Shown here in pieces: positions 8,790 to 22,200 of a stretch of DNA of 26,280 bases (position 1 is the stretch's first letter; each line of letters starts with the position of its first letter). Location: contig MU617028.1 of assembly GCA_025201705.1 (NCBI GenBank), positions 1 to 26,280 of the forward strand, given 5' to 3'. A program made the position numbers and the translations under genes. This DNA comes from Dissophora ornata (taxonomy: Eukaryota; Mortierellomycota; Mortierellomycetes; Mortierellales; Mortierellaceae). The notes below the pieces were generated by a model that was given only the letters and a program-made list of their open reading frames with translations, did no database searches and was not told the DNA's origin.

Positions 8790-10381
8790 ATGGACTCACA
8801 ACAGCAGCAGCAGCATGCCCACATGGCCAATTCTGCTGCATGGCAGGTCCCTCCCCATGCGGCTTACATGATGGCAGCTCCTCAGATTCCGCACACCCAG
8901 CAGCAACAAGCAACCCAGCAACAGCACCAGGCATACCAACAGGCATATCAGCACCCCGCCATGATGGAACAGCAACACCACCCTCTCAGTCACATCTCCC
9001 ATGTCCCCGTACCTCCAGTTGCTCCCTCGCATGCGCAGGGTTATGGCATGCCTCCCCATGAGCCTCCCCGTGGTGGCAGTAGCGGCGGTCGTCGATCTCC
9101 TCCTCCGTACCGTGGCTCGTACCGCGATCGATCCTTCTCCCCACCTCCTCGCCATCGCAGAACGCCTTCTCCCCGTGGATATAGAGAATCTCGCGGCTAC
9201 GACCGTGATGTGGACTACCGCGGTTACGACCGAGGATATGACCGTGGCTACGACCGATCAGATCGTGGTTATGATCGAGGCTATGGTGGACGCGGATACG
9301 ATCGCGGCTATGATCGTAGCTATGACCGGGACTACGATCGTGGCTATGGACGTAGTGGCTACGACCGGGGTTATGGCCACCGTGCCCGCTCTCCTCCAAA
9401 ACGTTCAAGGACCGTTAACCGGTAAAATATGTGTCTTGTTTTTTATGTTGAAGCAAAAACGCAAACCCACAAACCCAAAAACTAAAGAAGAACCTGGTTT
9501 GGTTCTGAATTCTTCATTTGTTGGAAAATTTCCCTATAGTGGTACGGACGAAGATCGGTTGGCGTCCAAGACTCTCTACGTTGGCAACATCCCGTATAGC
9601 TACCGCGAAACCGAAATTGAGGATATGTTCAAAAAGTTTGGCACCATTGTCAAGGTCACAGTGGTATTAGATCAGTACACTGGTCGTAACAAAGGGTATG
9701 TTAAAGGTCTAGAAGCCTTTATTTTGTTGTTGTTTTTTGCAAAGATTTGACTCCTGTTGCTCATGACCTTTCGTTTTTGTGCCGTTGCATTTCCAGTTTT
9801 GCATTTGTAGAGTTTGAGGATCGTAAGAACGCCGAGGAGGCCATGGAACAGCTTAGTGGATTTGGTGTTGAGGGCAGACGTTTGAAGTTGGACTGGGACA
9901 TTGGACTGAACAAGAAGGACATCAAGCCTCAGCGCTCTGCTGGAGCTACAGCAGAGAACAGCACGGCTGAGGCTTCTCCCCAGCCCCAGACGACCTACAC
10001 GACTGAGGCCTCTTCTCCTGCAGAGGGTGAGGTCCAGGGCTCCTCCGATCCTGCTGCCGTCGCTGCTTCAGAGCAGACTGCAAAGCTTGAAGGTGAACAG
10101 GCGCAGACTGTGCAGCAGCCTGACCAATCCACGTAAGTGTAGCATTGGATATGTTGCCGTTCTTGGAGTATTTGATTGCGGCGCGCAATCCGATCACTGA
10201 TCGAGGAGGTTTTTTTTAAACATCCCATAGTGAGCAGAGTCAGGATCATAACATAGAGGCAGGAAATGTATCTGTCGCCCAGCAACCGGTTGCGGAACAT
10301 CAAGAGCAGCAACATCAGCAGGCCGATCAGCAGACAGAGCAATCATCCGAAGAATCTACTCAAATCCCTGTGGGGCCATAA
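8790..10381 (+). CDS. SR-like RNA-binding protein with one RRM
   Basis: Probable nuclear RNA-binding or splicing protein. Four exons (8790-9421, 9540-9695, 9797-10132, 10231-10381) encode 424 residues. The order is a Gln/His/Pro-rich N-terminus (1-100), an Arg/Ser-Pro segment with RSPPP and RTPSPRG (about 108-133), a tract of repeated RGYD units (135-202), and an RS-like SPPKRSR basic stretch. One RRM follows at about 221-298, with RNP2 LYVGNI and RNP1 KGFAFVEF; introns fall just before the RRM and inside RNP1. The C-terminus is Gln/Glu/Ala-rich and acidic. The layout (RS region before one RRM) resembles Tra2/SRSF-type proteins, but I do not recognise a specific orthologue. All four junctions keep the frame. 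Confidence 0.88.
9192..9389 (+). repeat. Coding repeat of Arg-Gly-Tyr-Asp units
   Basis: Codes for roughly a dozen RGYD-like units (residues about 135-202) in the RRM protein, with variants such as RSYD, RDYD and RGYGG. Synonymous codons alternate freely (TAT/TAC, GAT/GAC; CGC, CGT, CGA and CGG), so the repeat is kept in the protein but is not a recent DNA duplication. Alternating Tyr and Arg suggests a low-complexity, RNA-binding or condensate-forming segment. Confidence 0.75.
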
Positions 10382-10913
10382 ACCCCCACCACCACCACAA
10401 TGTGCATAACCAAAAAAAAAATCACTGTCTTGTATTTAATAGACGTTTCCTTTCATTGCATCAGACATCTTAACATCGACAATAATTTTTTTAGACTGGG
10501 CGGTGGAGTGGACCATCGTGGGACTACAGGATGTGGAAGATATTCTTGACTGTGGAGTGGAGTTGACAGTGGACATGAGAGATAACACACACCCACGCCT
10601 CACTTGAATAAACACTAGCTTGGCTAAAAGACTTTTGGACGTTAGTAGACCTTTGGACCGTGGACGTATTTTCTTGGACATTTGTTTTTTTTCTGGAGAT
10701 TTGAAGAGCAGACAAACATGCGGCTTTTCCATTTATTGATTTAGTGGCATCAGATTCATCCAAACAACCACCTGAAGGTAAGTCGTACGAACGCGTAGAT
10801 GGACAATTTCGATGGCAATAAACCCTACATGTTTCGACGTTGTACGCGTAGTTTATTTACATGCATAGTCTATAGACGAAGATGCTTGACTATATGGTGT
10901 TATTACTTGTTTC
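10382..10913. other. Convergent intergenic region between RRM gene and TAT
   Basis: 532 bp holding the two 3' ends. The minus strand has AATAAA at 10857-10852, suitable for TAT. The middle (about 10498-10690) is rich in imperfect copies of gtggagtgga and ttggac-type words. No open frame here resembles a gene. Confidence 0.5.
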
Positions 10914-12249
10914 CTAAACATGGTGACGGGCGCAGAACTCGGTCATGCGGTCGTAGGCATCCTGGAGAATCTCGGGGGGAGATGTAAAGACGATGCGGAT
11001 GAAATTGGGGCACTGGAAGACAGAGCCAGGCAGACACATGACCGACTCCTCGCCCAACAACTTTTCTGTGAAGATAATGTCGTTGGGAATATCCTTGAAC
11101 TCGGCAACGTTGATGCCAATCATCACGTACATTGCACCTTGGGGAACAATGACCTTGAGGCCAGGAATTTTCGACAAGATGTCTGTGCTCAGCTTGGCAT
11201 TGGCCTCAAGCTGGATACGGGTATCATCGTAAAAGGATTCATCAGTGTTGAGGAGGATATCCTGGAGAGAGGCCTGGATCACAGAGTTGGGTCCCAAGAT
11301 CAGCTGCGACAGGCTGTTCAGTCCATCGCGGACCTCGGCCTCAAAGACACCGTTGCGGTCGTGGATGAGGATCCATCCAAGTCTCCATCCAGGGACAAGG
11401 TACTTTTTGGCAAGTCCGCCGACGGCGAGAACGGGGACAGTCTTGGTCAACGAGGCCAAGGGGAAGAACTCACTGCCGGTAAAAACCAAGTCGCAGTAAA
11501 TCTCGTCTGCAATCACGGGCAAATGGTTGCGCTCACAGACAGCCAAAAAGTCGAGAAGGTGCTGCTTCCTGAAGACAGAGCCGCAGGGGTTGGAGGGGTT
11601 GTTCATGACGACCGTAGCTGTGCGCTCGTCAATCAGAGATTCCAGCTGCTTCAAGTCCATCTCCCAGTTGTTCTCGGGCTAAGAAAATGGAGGCATGTTA
11701 GTCTGAGTTGATCTGTGCATTGGAACGATCCGGTTTCATGTTCGAATAAAAAACCAATGTATCACTTACCAAGAGATCGTAGTAGCGGACTTCGACACCC
11801 TTCGAGTCGGCGCACGTCTGATAGAGCGAGAAACCGGGGCGGGGCAGTAGAATGTTGTCGCCCTCATTGCAGAGTACGCCAATGCACAAATCAAGGGCAC
11901 CAGAGCAGCCGCTAGCGAGGATTACATCCTGGGCGGTAATAGGGGCCTCTGGCAGCGTGAACTTGTCGGCGACAGCCTGGCGGGCTTGGGGATATCCAGT
12001 GGAGGGAGGATAGCCGTTGCTCTTGTACGAGTTGAGTTGCTTGACAACGGCGTCTGTGCAGGACTGGTGAATCTTGAAGTTGCCGAAAAGCGTGGGGTCG
12101 CCGAGGGCAAGGGAGATCATGGACTTGTTGACATTGGGCTTGACCTTGATGTGATCGACGATTGCACGGATCGGGTTCGAGGTGCGCTTGGAGACGATGG
12201 AAGCAGGGACCTTCCAAGATTGACGAGGGTTGGAGTTCGATGCAGACAT
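10914..12249 (-). CDS. TAT: Tyrosine aminotransferase
   Basis: PLP-dependent class I aminotransferase that converts tyrosine and 2-oxoglutarate to 4-hydroxyphenylpyruvate and glutamate, the first step of tyrosine catabolism. Two exons, 12249-11770 and 11678-10914 (91 nt intron), encode 414 residues. Identity to animal TAT is high throughout: NPIRAIVDHIKVKPN, ISLALGDPTLFGN, ASGCSGALDLCIGVL, PRPGFSLY, NNPSNPCGSVF, ADEIY (Asp218, Tyr221) and GGLAKKYLVPGWRLGW. Lys251 is the expected Schiff-base lysine and Arg259 the phosphate contact. The C-terminal NFIRIVF arginine should bind the substrate carboxylate. It lacks the longer N-terminal extension of the 454-residue mammalian enzyme and has no obvious targeting peptide, so it is probably cytosolic. 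A related aromatic/alanine aminotransferase specificity cannot be excluded from sequence alone. TTC36 lies about 2.5 kb upstream of its start on the other strand. Confidence 0.93.
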
Positions 12250-13951
12250 TGCGGCTGGTGATTTGCAAAAGGGTGATGCGGAGAGGAATGAGAAAGGAGC
12301 GTGGAGAACGGAGAAGTGTGGGAATCTTATAGTGCCAGGCGGGTGTGTTGTGTCTGTTCAAACCCAAACGGCGATCTACCGTGCCCTCAAATACACCACT
12401 TAAGATGACAAGCACGATGATGTCGACTCGCTGTCGACCGCCGCAAACAGCCGGCGCTAATCACGCTGCTCTTCCTGCGTTGAGGACAATCTAGACAGCT
12501 TTGAAGGCTGGACCATCGACTCCAGCGATGGCCTCGTACTGCTTGCTGCAGTGAGGAGGTGCCGATCGTTTTGTTGTGATCATCACGTCCACCGCCACCA
12601 AATTGGTATTACACGTCATGTGAGCTACATCCTTTGCAGAAGTACGCGACGCGTAGAGTATCCAGCTGGATTGCTATTGCTATCATACAGCCATCTCCCT
12701 TTATTGGCACTATTGTAACAACGTTCTATCAGGTTGCTGTCCGCCTTAATAAATGCACTCCACGGAAAAGATCGTCAATGTGGAGAAAGGGATAACTCCA
12801 AGACTACAAGCTCAACACGCGGCTAAAACGAACCCGCGATATTGGGGTCATGTTAGTATGTAATTGCGACGGGGAAAAAAAAGATATATGCATGTAGCCC
12901 GTTGAGAAGGCCCCGTTTCAACTTGAAGAAAAACGTATTTCAATCCATTCGGCGGCATTCGACCACCAAATGCCTAGAGAGGCCTAGCACCAGTCATGCA
13001 GTAACCATGGAGGCAGAAGACAAGATGCTGAAAAAGAAGAGGAAGCCTTCTGTGACAAGAAAATAAAAAGGACTTGGTGGTCAGGAGAAAGACATTCAAA
13101 TGTCAAGGGACAAAGGAGTATTGTTATTGTTTTACCTTCAAAGTCGCAACAAGCTGCTGAAGGATATGAAAAAGGATGCAAGGGGCCATTAGCAGTGATG
13201 GGAACAGGAAAGGAATGGAAGATAGGGAGTTGATTGTATTGTTTGTGTGAATGCTTCTCCTTACCAGAGCACTGCTTCTCATTCCTATCGTTATCCGGCC
13301 ATTCATTACAGAACAGTTGAGCATCACTAACTAGAGTCGCTGACAAGAAAGATAGGTGATGCTTGGTTCGCCACATGCAGCCACACTCTGCCGTCCGTAC
13401 CACGCAAGTAACGGAAGCGCTCTGGTCAACCGGGCACAGGCATTCACCAACGGCCTCCGCTAACCCCTCATTAGCATCTTCCCCCTTTTTTTGTTGTAGA
13501 GGTCTCGCGCCCATAAAATGAAAAGTATGTGTTGGGGAGATATAAATCGTCTAGACATCAATCCAGCATAGATCATGGACCGATATGACACGATATTTTT
13601 AGGTCTCTCGTAACAAAGGGGTTTCTCCCGGTGTACAAAGAGCACGGCTTCATGGCTTCAGGAGAGCGGTTCAAGGCGCGTCAATATGAGCGCGTACTAG
13701 ACAACCCTTTTTCTTTCTTTTTTTTTTTTTTTGGTTGCTCAAGACACGCCCTGGCTACATCTGGCTATGTAGCTATATAAACCACCGCGCTTCCATGTGA
13801 GGTTCCTCTTGCTCTTTTTCTGCCTTTTGCTTTTTGCTTTTTCTCGTCTTCACAAACCACTCTGCCTATCTCTCCCATCCGACTCTCCCTCTGTCACCTG
13901 CATACGCTCTTATACTGCCTCACTCCCGATCGCTTCCACACTTTCCACGCA
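12250..13951. other. Long intergenic region between TAT and the GPI-protein gene
   Basis: 1.7 kb with no gene I can support. The left part must contain the TAT promoter. The right part holds the promoter of the gene at 13952, with a T tract (about 13707-13733), a TATA box and a pyrimidine-rich leader. A minus-strand frame at 13514-12984 (176 codons, Cys- and Ser-rich) opens with ATG but resembles nothing I know and has no family motif. It could be a lineage-specific gene or chance. Confidence 0.4.
13774..13780 (+). promoter_or_regulatory. TATA box of the GPI-protein gene
   Basis: tatataa, 172 bp before the start codon at 13952, followed by a C/T-rich leader. This is the clearest TATA box in the window and fits a strongly or inducibly expressed cell-surface gene. 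Confidence 0.5.
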
Positions 13952-14488
13952 ATGAGGTTCATTACCGCACTCACCGTCTCGGCCACAGCTTTCCTCGCCA
14001 CGGTCTCTGCAGACATGCTCCAGATCAACAATCCAACAGACGGCACGGTCTGGAAGACAAGTGTGCCTAATTTTGTGGGCTGGAACGGCAACTGTGCCTC
14101 GATGGGCAACGACTCCAAGGCAGTCAAGGTCGATCTCGTCAATGGACCCTCGACCGCTGTGCGGTACGTGGCCACGCTCGGTAACCTCGACTGCTCGGGT
14201 TCCAACACGCGCGCAGACATGACGGTCCCCAGCACGGTTGTGTCGGGCCAGTATGCGATCGTCATCCGCACCTCGCCGCAGCAGTCCTATACAAATTCAT
14301 TCCAGATCGACAATCCTTTGCAGCCTGCCGCACCTTCGACGGCCTCGGTACCAACGCAGCCGACTGTGGCAGCGGTAGCTTCGAACACACCCGCCGGTAG
14401 CACCAATGAGGCGTCGACGTCCTCCATGGGATCTGGGGCGATGATGGTTTTGGCTGGAGCAGTAGCTATTGGATTCCAGCTGGCGTAG
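13952..14488 (+). CDS. Kre9-like GPI-anchored cell-surface protein
   Basis: Secreted, probably wall- or membrane-anchored protein of 178 residues in a single exon. Residues 1-20 form a signal peptide (short basic start, hydrophobic core, likely cleavage after VSA). The mature part (about 21-118) begins with INNPTDGTVWKTSVPNFVGW, the immunoglobulin-like Ser/Thr-rich domain of the Kre9/Knh1 family (PF10342 type). It has two cysteines in the domain (GNCASMGND and LDCSGSN) that could form a disulfide. A Ser/Thr/Ala/Pro-rich stalk (120-160) would be O-glycosylated. The last 18 residues are hydrophobic, with small residues just before them (SSMGSG), as for GPI attachment. The specific role is unknown; beta-glucan or wall organisation is the usual suggestion for the family. 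Confidence 0.85.
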   Translation: MRFITALTVSATAFLATVSADMLQINNPTDGTVWKTSVPNFVGWNGNCASMGNDSKAVKVDLVNGPSTAVRYVATLGNLDCSGSNTRADMTVPSTVVSGQYAIVIRTSPQQSYTNSFQIDNPLQPAAPSTASVPTQPTVAAVASNTPAGSTNEASTSSMGSGAMMVLAGAVAIGFQLA

Positions 14489-14773
14489 ATCTGGAATAAT
14501 GTTAATGGGCTTAGTAGATTAGTAGTTGAACTTTATATACATAATTGAGACGCATAAACCATGTGTAAGCCCGCGCAGAGCAAACCCCTTGAGTACGACA
14601 AAACGACGAATGAATGATTGGACGACGTTTGGTTCATAGACATCACTCTCCCACGACTGCCTTCCCCCCACAAAGAGCGACTCTTCTCTCATTCCCATTC
14701 CAATCAACACATTCCTTGCATCGCAACTCTCCACCGCCACCCCCCATCATACTCCAATACCCATATTTCAGCC

Positions 14774-15657
14774 ATGGCAACAAAGACAAACGTCAGCGCA
14801 AAGGACGCAAAGATCCTCGATATGGTCTTCAATCCTGAAGGCACCATGCTTCCTGACAAGGAGACCGAGACCATGCTCAACGCTGAGCCTGTGGGTGCGA
14901 CTTCTATACTCTCGACACCACTTTCTTTGATTTTGACATGTTCTATGTCAACAATGCTGACCATGAAACTCTCTGTTATCAATCAATGGTGCTTTAGTCA
15001 TCGAGCCAGAGCTGCTGAAGAAGCTGAAGGCTCTGGAAGGCGAGGCTGTGCTGCTGGCTGAGAAGGACGATATTAGCGGGGCAATTGCAAAGTTCACAGA
15101 GGTCATTGACCTCTGCCCAACCTACGCCTCTGGGTATAACAACAGGTATATCAGAGTGTCCTTGCCTACTTTGTGTCAAAATGTGGACATACTTCCCTGA
15201 CCATGTAGTAACTCCATACTTACCTATATATGTATTGAATTGCATGACGATAGGGCACAAGCATACAGAATCCAGGATAATACAGCAGCAGCGATCCAGG
15301 ATCTGGATAAGGCAATTGAGTACGGAAATGGACAAATCGCCATTCTCAAACAGGTACCATTTTTCACCCTGGATGTACTAGTTTTTTTTCTATTGACCTC
15401 GAGGATCGCCTCTGACGGACTGACTTGTCAATCTTCGAAACACATAGGCTTATACACAGCGAGGCATTATCAAGAAGCAGAAAGGCGACAAAGATGGTGC
15501 TCAGGTCGATTTCGAGCGAGGCGCGCGCTTCGGCAACCCTGTCGCCAAAGCCGTTTCTGTACAAGATAATCCTATTTCGCAACTGTGTGGAGCCATGGTC
15601 ATGGAGATGCTTACCAAGGAGATCAATGCCTCCAAGGAGGCTAGTGAATCCAAGTAG
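14774..15657 (+). CDS. TTC36: Tetratricopeptide repeat protein 36
   Basis: Small TPR scaffold of 192 residues (human TTC36 189). Four exons: 14774-14894, 14998-15145, 15254-15353, 15448-15657. Family hallmarks are the N-terminal ILDMVFNPEG, then ALEGEAVLLAEKDDISGAI, YASGYNNRAQAYRIQ, AIQDLDKAIEYG, QRGIIKKQKGDKDGA, DFERGARFGNPVAK and the closing NPISQLCGAMVMEML. Three TPR motifs span about 52-155. Exon 1 must end at 14894 (donor gtgcga) to keep the frame; another GT four bases upstream (gtgggt) would cause an early stop. In mouse, TTC36 stabilises 4-hydroxyphenylpyruvate dioxygenase. A cognate role here is inference. AATAAA at 15720-15725. Confidence 0.92.
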
Positions 15658-16103
15658 CCAACCCTTACTTTCTTTTGTTGCTCAACTTCTTCTGCTTGTA
15701 TAACGAATACCACCTACTAAATAAAGGAACATTTATGCAAAAGCGAAGTCATCATGGTATAATCATGTAGACAGAACGTGCTCAACGCTTCTTGGACTCA
15801 TCAAGCCGGTTTTGAACTATGAAGTACAGTCTGTGCCCTTTATTTTTGTTACTGTGTCCATATCTCCTCGTTTTGTCATACACTGACAGTTCAAAAGGTA
15901 ATAGTCCCTTCCTGATCTTGAGGTGGCTGACTCGCTTTGTGATATTCATTGCGCAGGCACCCAAACATTCCTGTGACGTAATAGAAATAAATGACGTGGC
16001 TGTAACCACATTGCAGCACATTGCCGATCAAGAAGCATGTTGATCACTCGCACAATCTCCAGCACACTTCACGTTCATTCAACGGAGACACAGCGTGGCC
16101 ATC
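15658..16103. other. Intergenic region TTC36 to PFS2
   Basis: 446 bp with the TTC36 3' end (AATAAA 15720-15725) and the PFS2 upstream region. Open frames on either strand are short and show no family resemblance. I see no RNA gene. Confidence 0.45.
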
Positions 16104-18575
<2,472 letters not shown>

Positions 18576-19237
18576 ACAAGTAGAGAGGACCAAGAGTCTA
18601 AGGTAGTCTGCACACCACGCTTTACACATGAAGGCTATGATCGATCAGTTGTACAATAATCAATAAACAAAACCGAACAAGCAAGGGGTGAGAGAGAGCA
18701 AGGAATGGGATGGTCACACAGCCCATGACAGCAGGGACTGATCATTGATCAGCAGGTAGTGTAGCGCAAGAATAGAGAATAGCCAGAATAGTCGAAGAGA
18801 GCGTCATAGTCTGAGAGGCATGCTCCGACGTGGGGTAACAGGAGTGAAGCAATGACGACCATGCCCGGCCCTAACAAGGTTCGATTCCCTCCTTTTCTGA
18901 TCAAACAGCGCCCTCCTTTCGCTCGACCCGTTGTTTGTCTTTCCTCTCCCTCGCCTTTCCTCCAACGCGATTCATCCATTCTTCATCCCTCCCTCTGAAT
19001 CAGCGCACACTTCATTCCATTCCCTCCACACTCCGCACACTCGCATTCAACCGTCCGCTCAATTCCTATTCTCTCCTTGCACTTCTACTCTTCCTTGACT
19101 CTACCCTCCCTCTTCCTCTCCTTCTCTCCGTCTCCCCTCTATTTCCCACCGTTTTTTTTTATTATCTTTCCTCTAGATCTCATCTTACTGACGTGCACCG
19201 CCCCTCCCTCTCTGCCTCCCCCTCCACGTCTCGGGAA
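18576..19237. promoter_or_regulatory. PFS2 3' end and pyrimidine-rich promoter of the ArfGAP gene
   Basis: 662 bp. The PFS2 poly(A) signal is at 18662-18667. From about 18936 to 19226 the plus strand is strongly C/T-rich, typical of a fungal core promoter or leader. Open frames through this part are a product of base composition. A ggttcgattcc word near 18879 looks like a tRNA T-loop but has no matching stem. Confidence 0.5.
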
Positions 19238-22200
19238 ATGGAACCCCCAAAGACTTCTCAGGCACCCTCGTCCATGTTCCAGCCAGACCCAGCCAAATGT
19301 AAGCCAGGAGTATCAACTGTCCCCCTTACCCGTTTCCCGCCAATAAGCAGCAGCCAGGAGCTCCTACTGACCAAATAGTTTAACTCTCGCGAATGCTCTC
19401 ATCGCTCACCATTCCCACACTCGTACCGCTTATGTAGTCGCCATCTCCAGGATCGCTGTCCACGATGCCACAGCCTCGCCAGCCCTGACTATGGCCGTGG
19501 ATCTTCATTCCTCAGAGATCTCAATCCAGACTCCGTCCCAAGACACAGTCGAGTATACCCAGGACCCTGAGGATCATCAAATACAACAGCGCGGCAAGCC
19601 AGCCCCATCCAACCTCGCACCCATAATAAAAGACCTACCGCCGCTGCTGCTCAAGATCCATGCGAGAGAGGGTCTGCGACTATCATTTGTGCTCACTGGA
19701 AATCTGCTCGACTCTGTACAACCAAGATTACGGGCGCAGACAGAGCCAGGGACCACGACAGACAGGGAAGCTGTTTCGAGGGGTTTAGAACCAAACCTTG
19801 ATATCGAAAAGCACCAGGATCGAACAGTAGACCGGAAACAGAGCATTGATGCCAGCAGCGTCCAGGACGACAAACAGAAGGAACCACGGCACAGAGCTGA
19901 TTCGGTTGACTGTAGGACGAATGCCGATGATTCGGATAGTATAGCATCATTGGAACTAGTGAAGAAGGATACAATCACGAGTCCAAGCGCAGAGACGTGT
20001 GCAACCACCCCTGAAGCGACAGTGTATGCCCCAACGATTTACTTTGCAGAGACAAGGACTGAGCAAGCCATGCGCAATTTGTGCAGCGAGACAGCGTTCC
20101 AGCAACAGGTACAGTGACCGTGGCGATATCTGATGTGCGTTATATCTGCATTGGCCACCGCGGCAGGGGCAAGAATGCACATGTCAATTTGATTGTTTAC
20201 GAACTCGCCTCTTTTTTTTTTTTTCCCGTTCCAATAAAAAAAATCAGTTGGCGGAAAACCCAGGATCGATATCTGTTGTGCAGCCAGCTCGGCCTTTGGA
20301 GAAAGGTCCGCTAGCCAATACGCACACGTGGGAGTGGGACTATGAGACGGAAGACCGACTGGAACAGCGATCGCAGAGCCATAAGGCCGTCTTTGCTGTG
20401 AGTGCAGTTCAGGAGCTGTGGGAGATTTGTTAAGGTTGTATTTTTGGAATGCATCAACTAACCGCATATTTTATCAAGTTCTGGACCCGGAGCGTTTTGA
20501 CTGGTGCGCTGGAAATCCTGTCGATATTTTCGCTCTATATCCAGCGTAAGCTTTGATTATTTTGGCCCAGAGCACACTTTGGCGTTTTGGCGACAATGCA
20601 GGATATGTTGCTTATCATCATCCCTTTTCATACTAGAGGGCCCGAATTCCGCACCCAATGGTGGCGCGCGGCTGCCGTCAGCAATTCAAAACACCTCTGC
20701 ATGGAATGCCCGTCATTGGAGGCGGAGCTCGACGGAAAAGAACTCCAACCCCAATCGACTACCTTCATTTTGGAACAGACTACCACCGCTCCCGCCAAGT
20801 CACAGCTCGCTCTCAAGTCTTCAGGATACATCCTCTCTCGCGGAAAGTGACAGAACCTTGCAAGAAATACCAGCTTCTGCTAATGTTTCTTCAATATCAC
20901 TGGCAAATGACACTGAAGATGGGCCCCTGTTCCGGGCAACTGTGTCCGAGTGCGAGCAGCACATCCGTGCCATGAAGTCCGTCTCTAAACGGATCCTTAA
21001 GGCAGCGCAGACGGTTCTAGAGACACGAAAGGCGTGGGTCGCAGCAGAGGAAGCTTTTATTAAGGAGGTGGATGGCCTGAGGTCCGCAGAGTCGATTGTA
21101 AAAGAGTATTTGCGTCCATTCACCGAGAACTTGGTCGAACAGTCCGAGATGTTGTCGCAGCATATGAGGAACCTCGTAATAGAGCCTCTCTCACACTTTT
21201 ACGGAATCGACATCAAGGCGGCAGAGTTTGAGCGCAAGTCGTTTGATGAGGAGAGCAAGGAATACTACGCCTTCCTATCACGCTACATGGGTATGAAGCA
21301 GGACAACACGCAAAAGAAGAAGGAGGCTGATGCCAAGCACGACAGAAGACGGAGACGTTTTGAGGCGAAGCGGCTAGAGTACTGGAGTTTCCTAATCGAT
21401 ATGAAGACAGGTGGAAGCAAGAGTGAGGAATTGTGCTCCTACCTATCAGAGTACGCGGAGAAGCATTGCCAGAACGCGATGGATATGGGTAGGGTTGCAG
21501 AAGATCTCCAGGCCGATCTGACATCAATTGCGACCTCCAACAAGCAGCGCTACGATAAACACCTAATGCGACCAAGCATTGACGAGGGACGGGTTGTCCA
21601 ACGGGTACTCTCTCAACAGAACATGAAGCGTGGCATCAATTCTGTGCTAGCTCAGTCCACACTGCCTTCAACGTTGTCTGATGTGAGCCTGGATTCGCCC
21701 AAAACACCCAATTTCCACCAGGACTCGTTCGACCTGCAGCAAGACCCGGACCCAGCTGCTCCTGCACCCGTGTACAATGCGTTCCAAGCGAACAACTCAA
21801 GCTCTTCAAGCATCACCGGTATCCGTGATCTGGAACATCAGGATATTGACGCAGGTCTTGCTTTGGGAAGACGCAAGGAAGGCTTTCTCTTTGCGACTAG
21901 CCGGCCCAGTCCGCACAACATTGCTGTCCTAGAAAAGCCCAATATCAACTGGCACAAGTACTGGTGTGTGTTGTCAGAGGGACAGCTTTATGAATACTCG
22001 CAATGGAGGAAAGGTGTCAGTCAACCGCACAACGAGCCCATTAACCTTCGGATTGCCACGGTCCGTTCCTGTCGAAATCAGGATCGGCGGTTCTGCTTCG
22101 AAGTAATCACTCCAAAATTCAGGAGAGTTTATCAGGCAACAAGCGCTGAGGATATGAATTCATGGATCAGCGTGATCTCGAATGCGATCCAAGGCCTCTT

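Noticed and set aside
8796..9408. Minus-strand frames opposite the RRM protein, rich in His, Arg and Ser
   Set aside because: They are antisense readings of the Tyr-Asp-Arg-Gly and Gln-rich coding repeats.
10920..11711. Long plus-strand open frame (263 codons) opposite TAT
   Set aside because: It is the antisense shadow of a highly conserved aminotransferase exon, and its translation resembles no family.
18869..18895. tRNA-like T-loop word ggttcgattcc
   Set aside because: The five bases before and after it do not form a T-stem, and no acceptor, D or anticodon arm can be placed around it. A similar ggtcgaacc word near 8631 fails for the same reason.
19379..19571. Acceptor at 19378 (tag) for exon 2 of the ArfGAP gene
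   Set aside because: With the phase left by exon 1 it leads to a stop within about 65 codons. The acceptor at 19437 keeps the frame into the conserved N-terminal region.
20504..20638. Upstream extension of the long BAR-PH-ArfGAP reading frame
   Set aside because: The frame is open by chance there and has no ATG at its start. The splice from 20545 to 20637 joins it to the family-like segment ending FSLYIQ, and all six exons then sum to a multiple of three.
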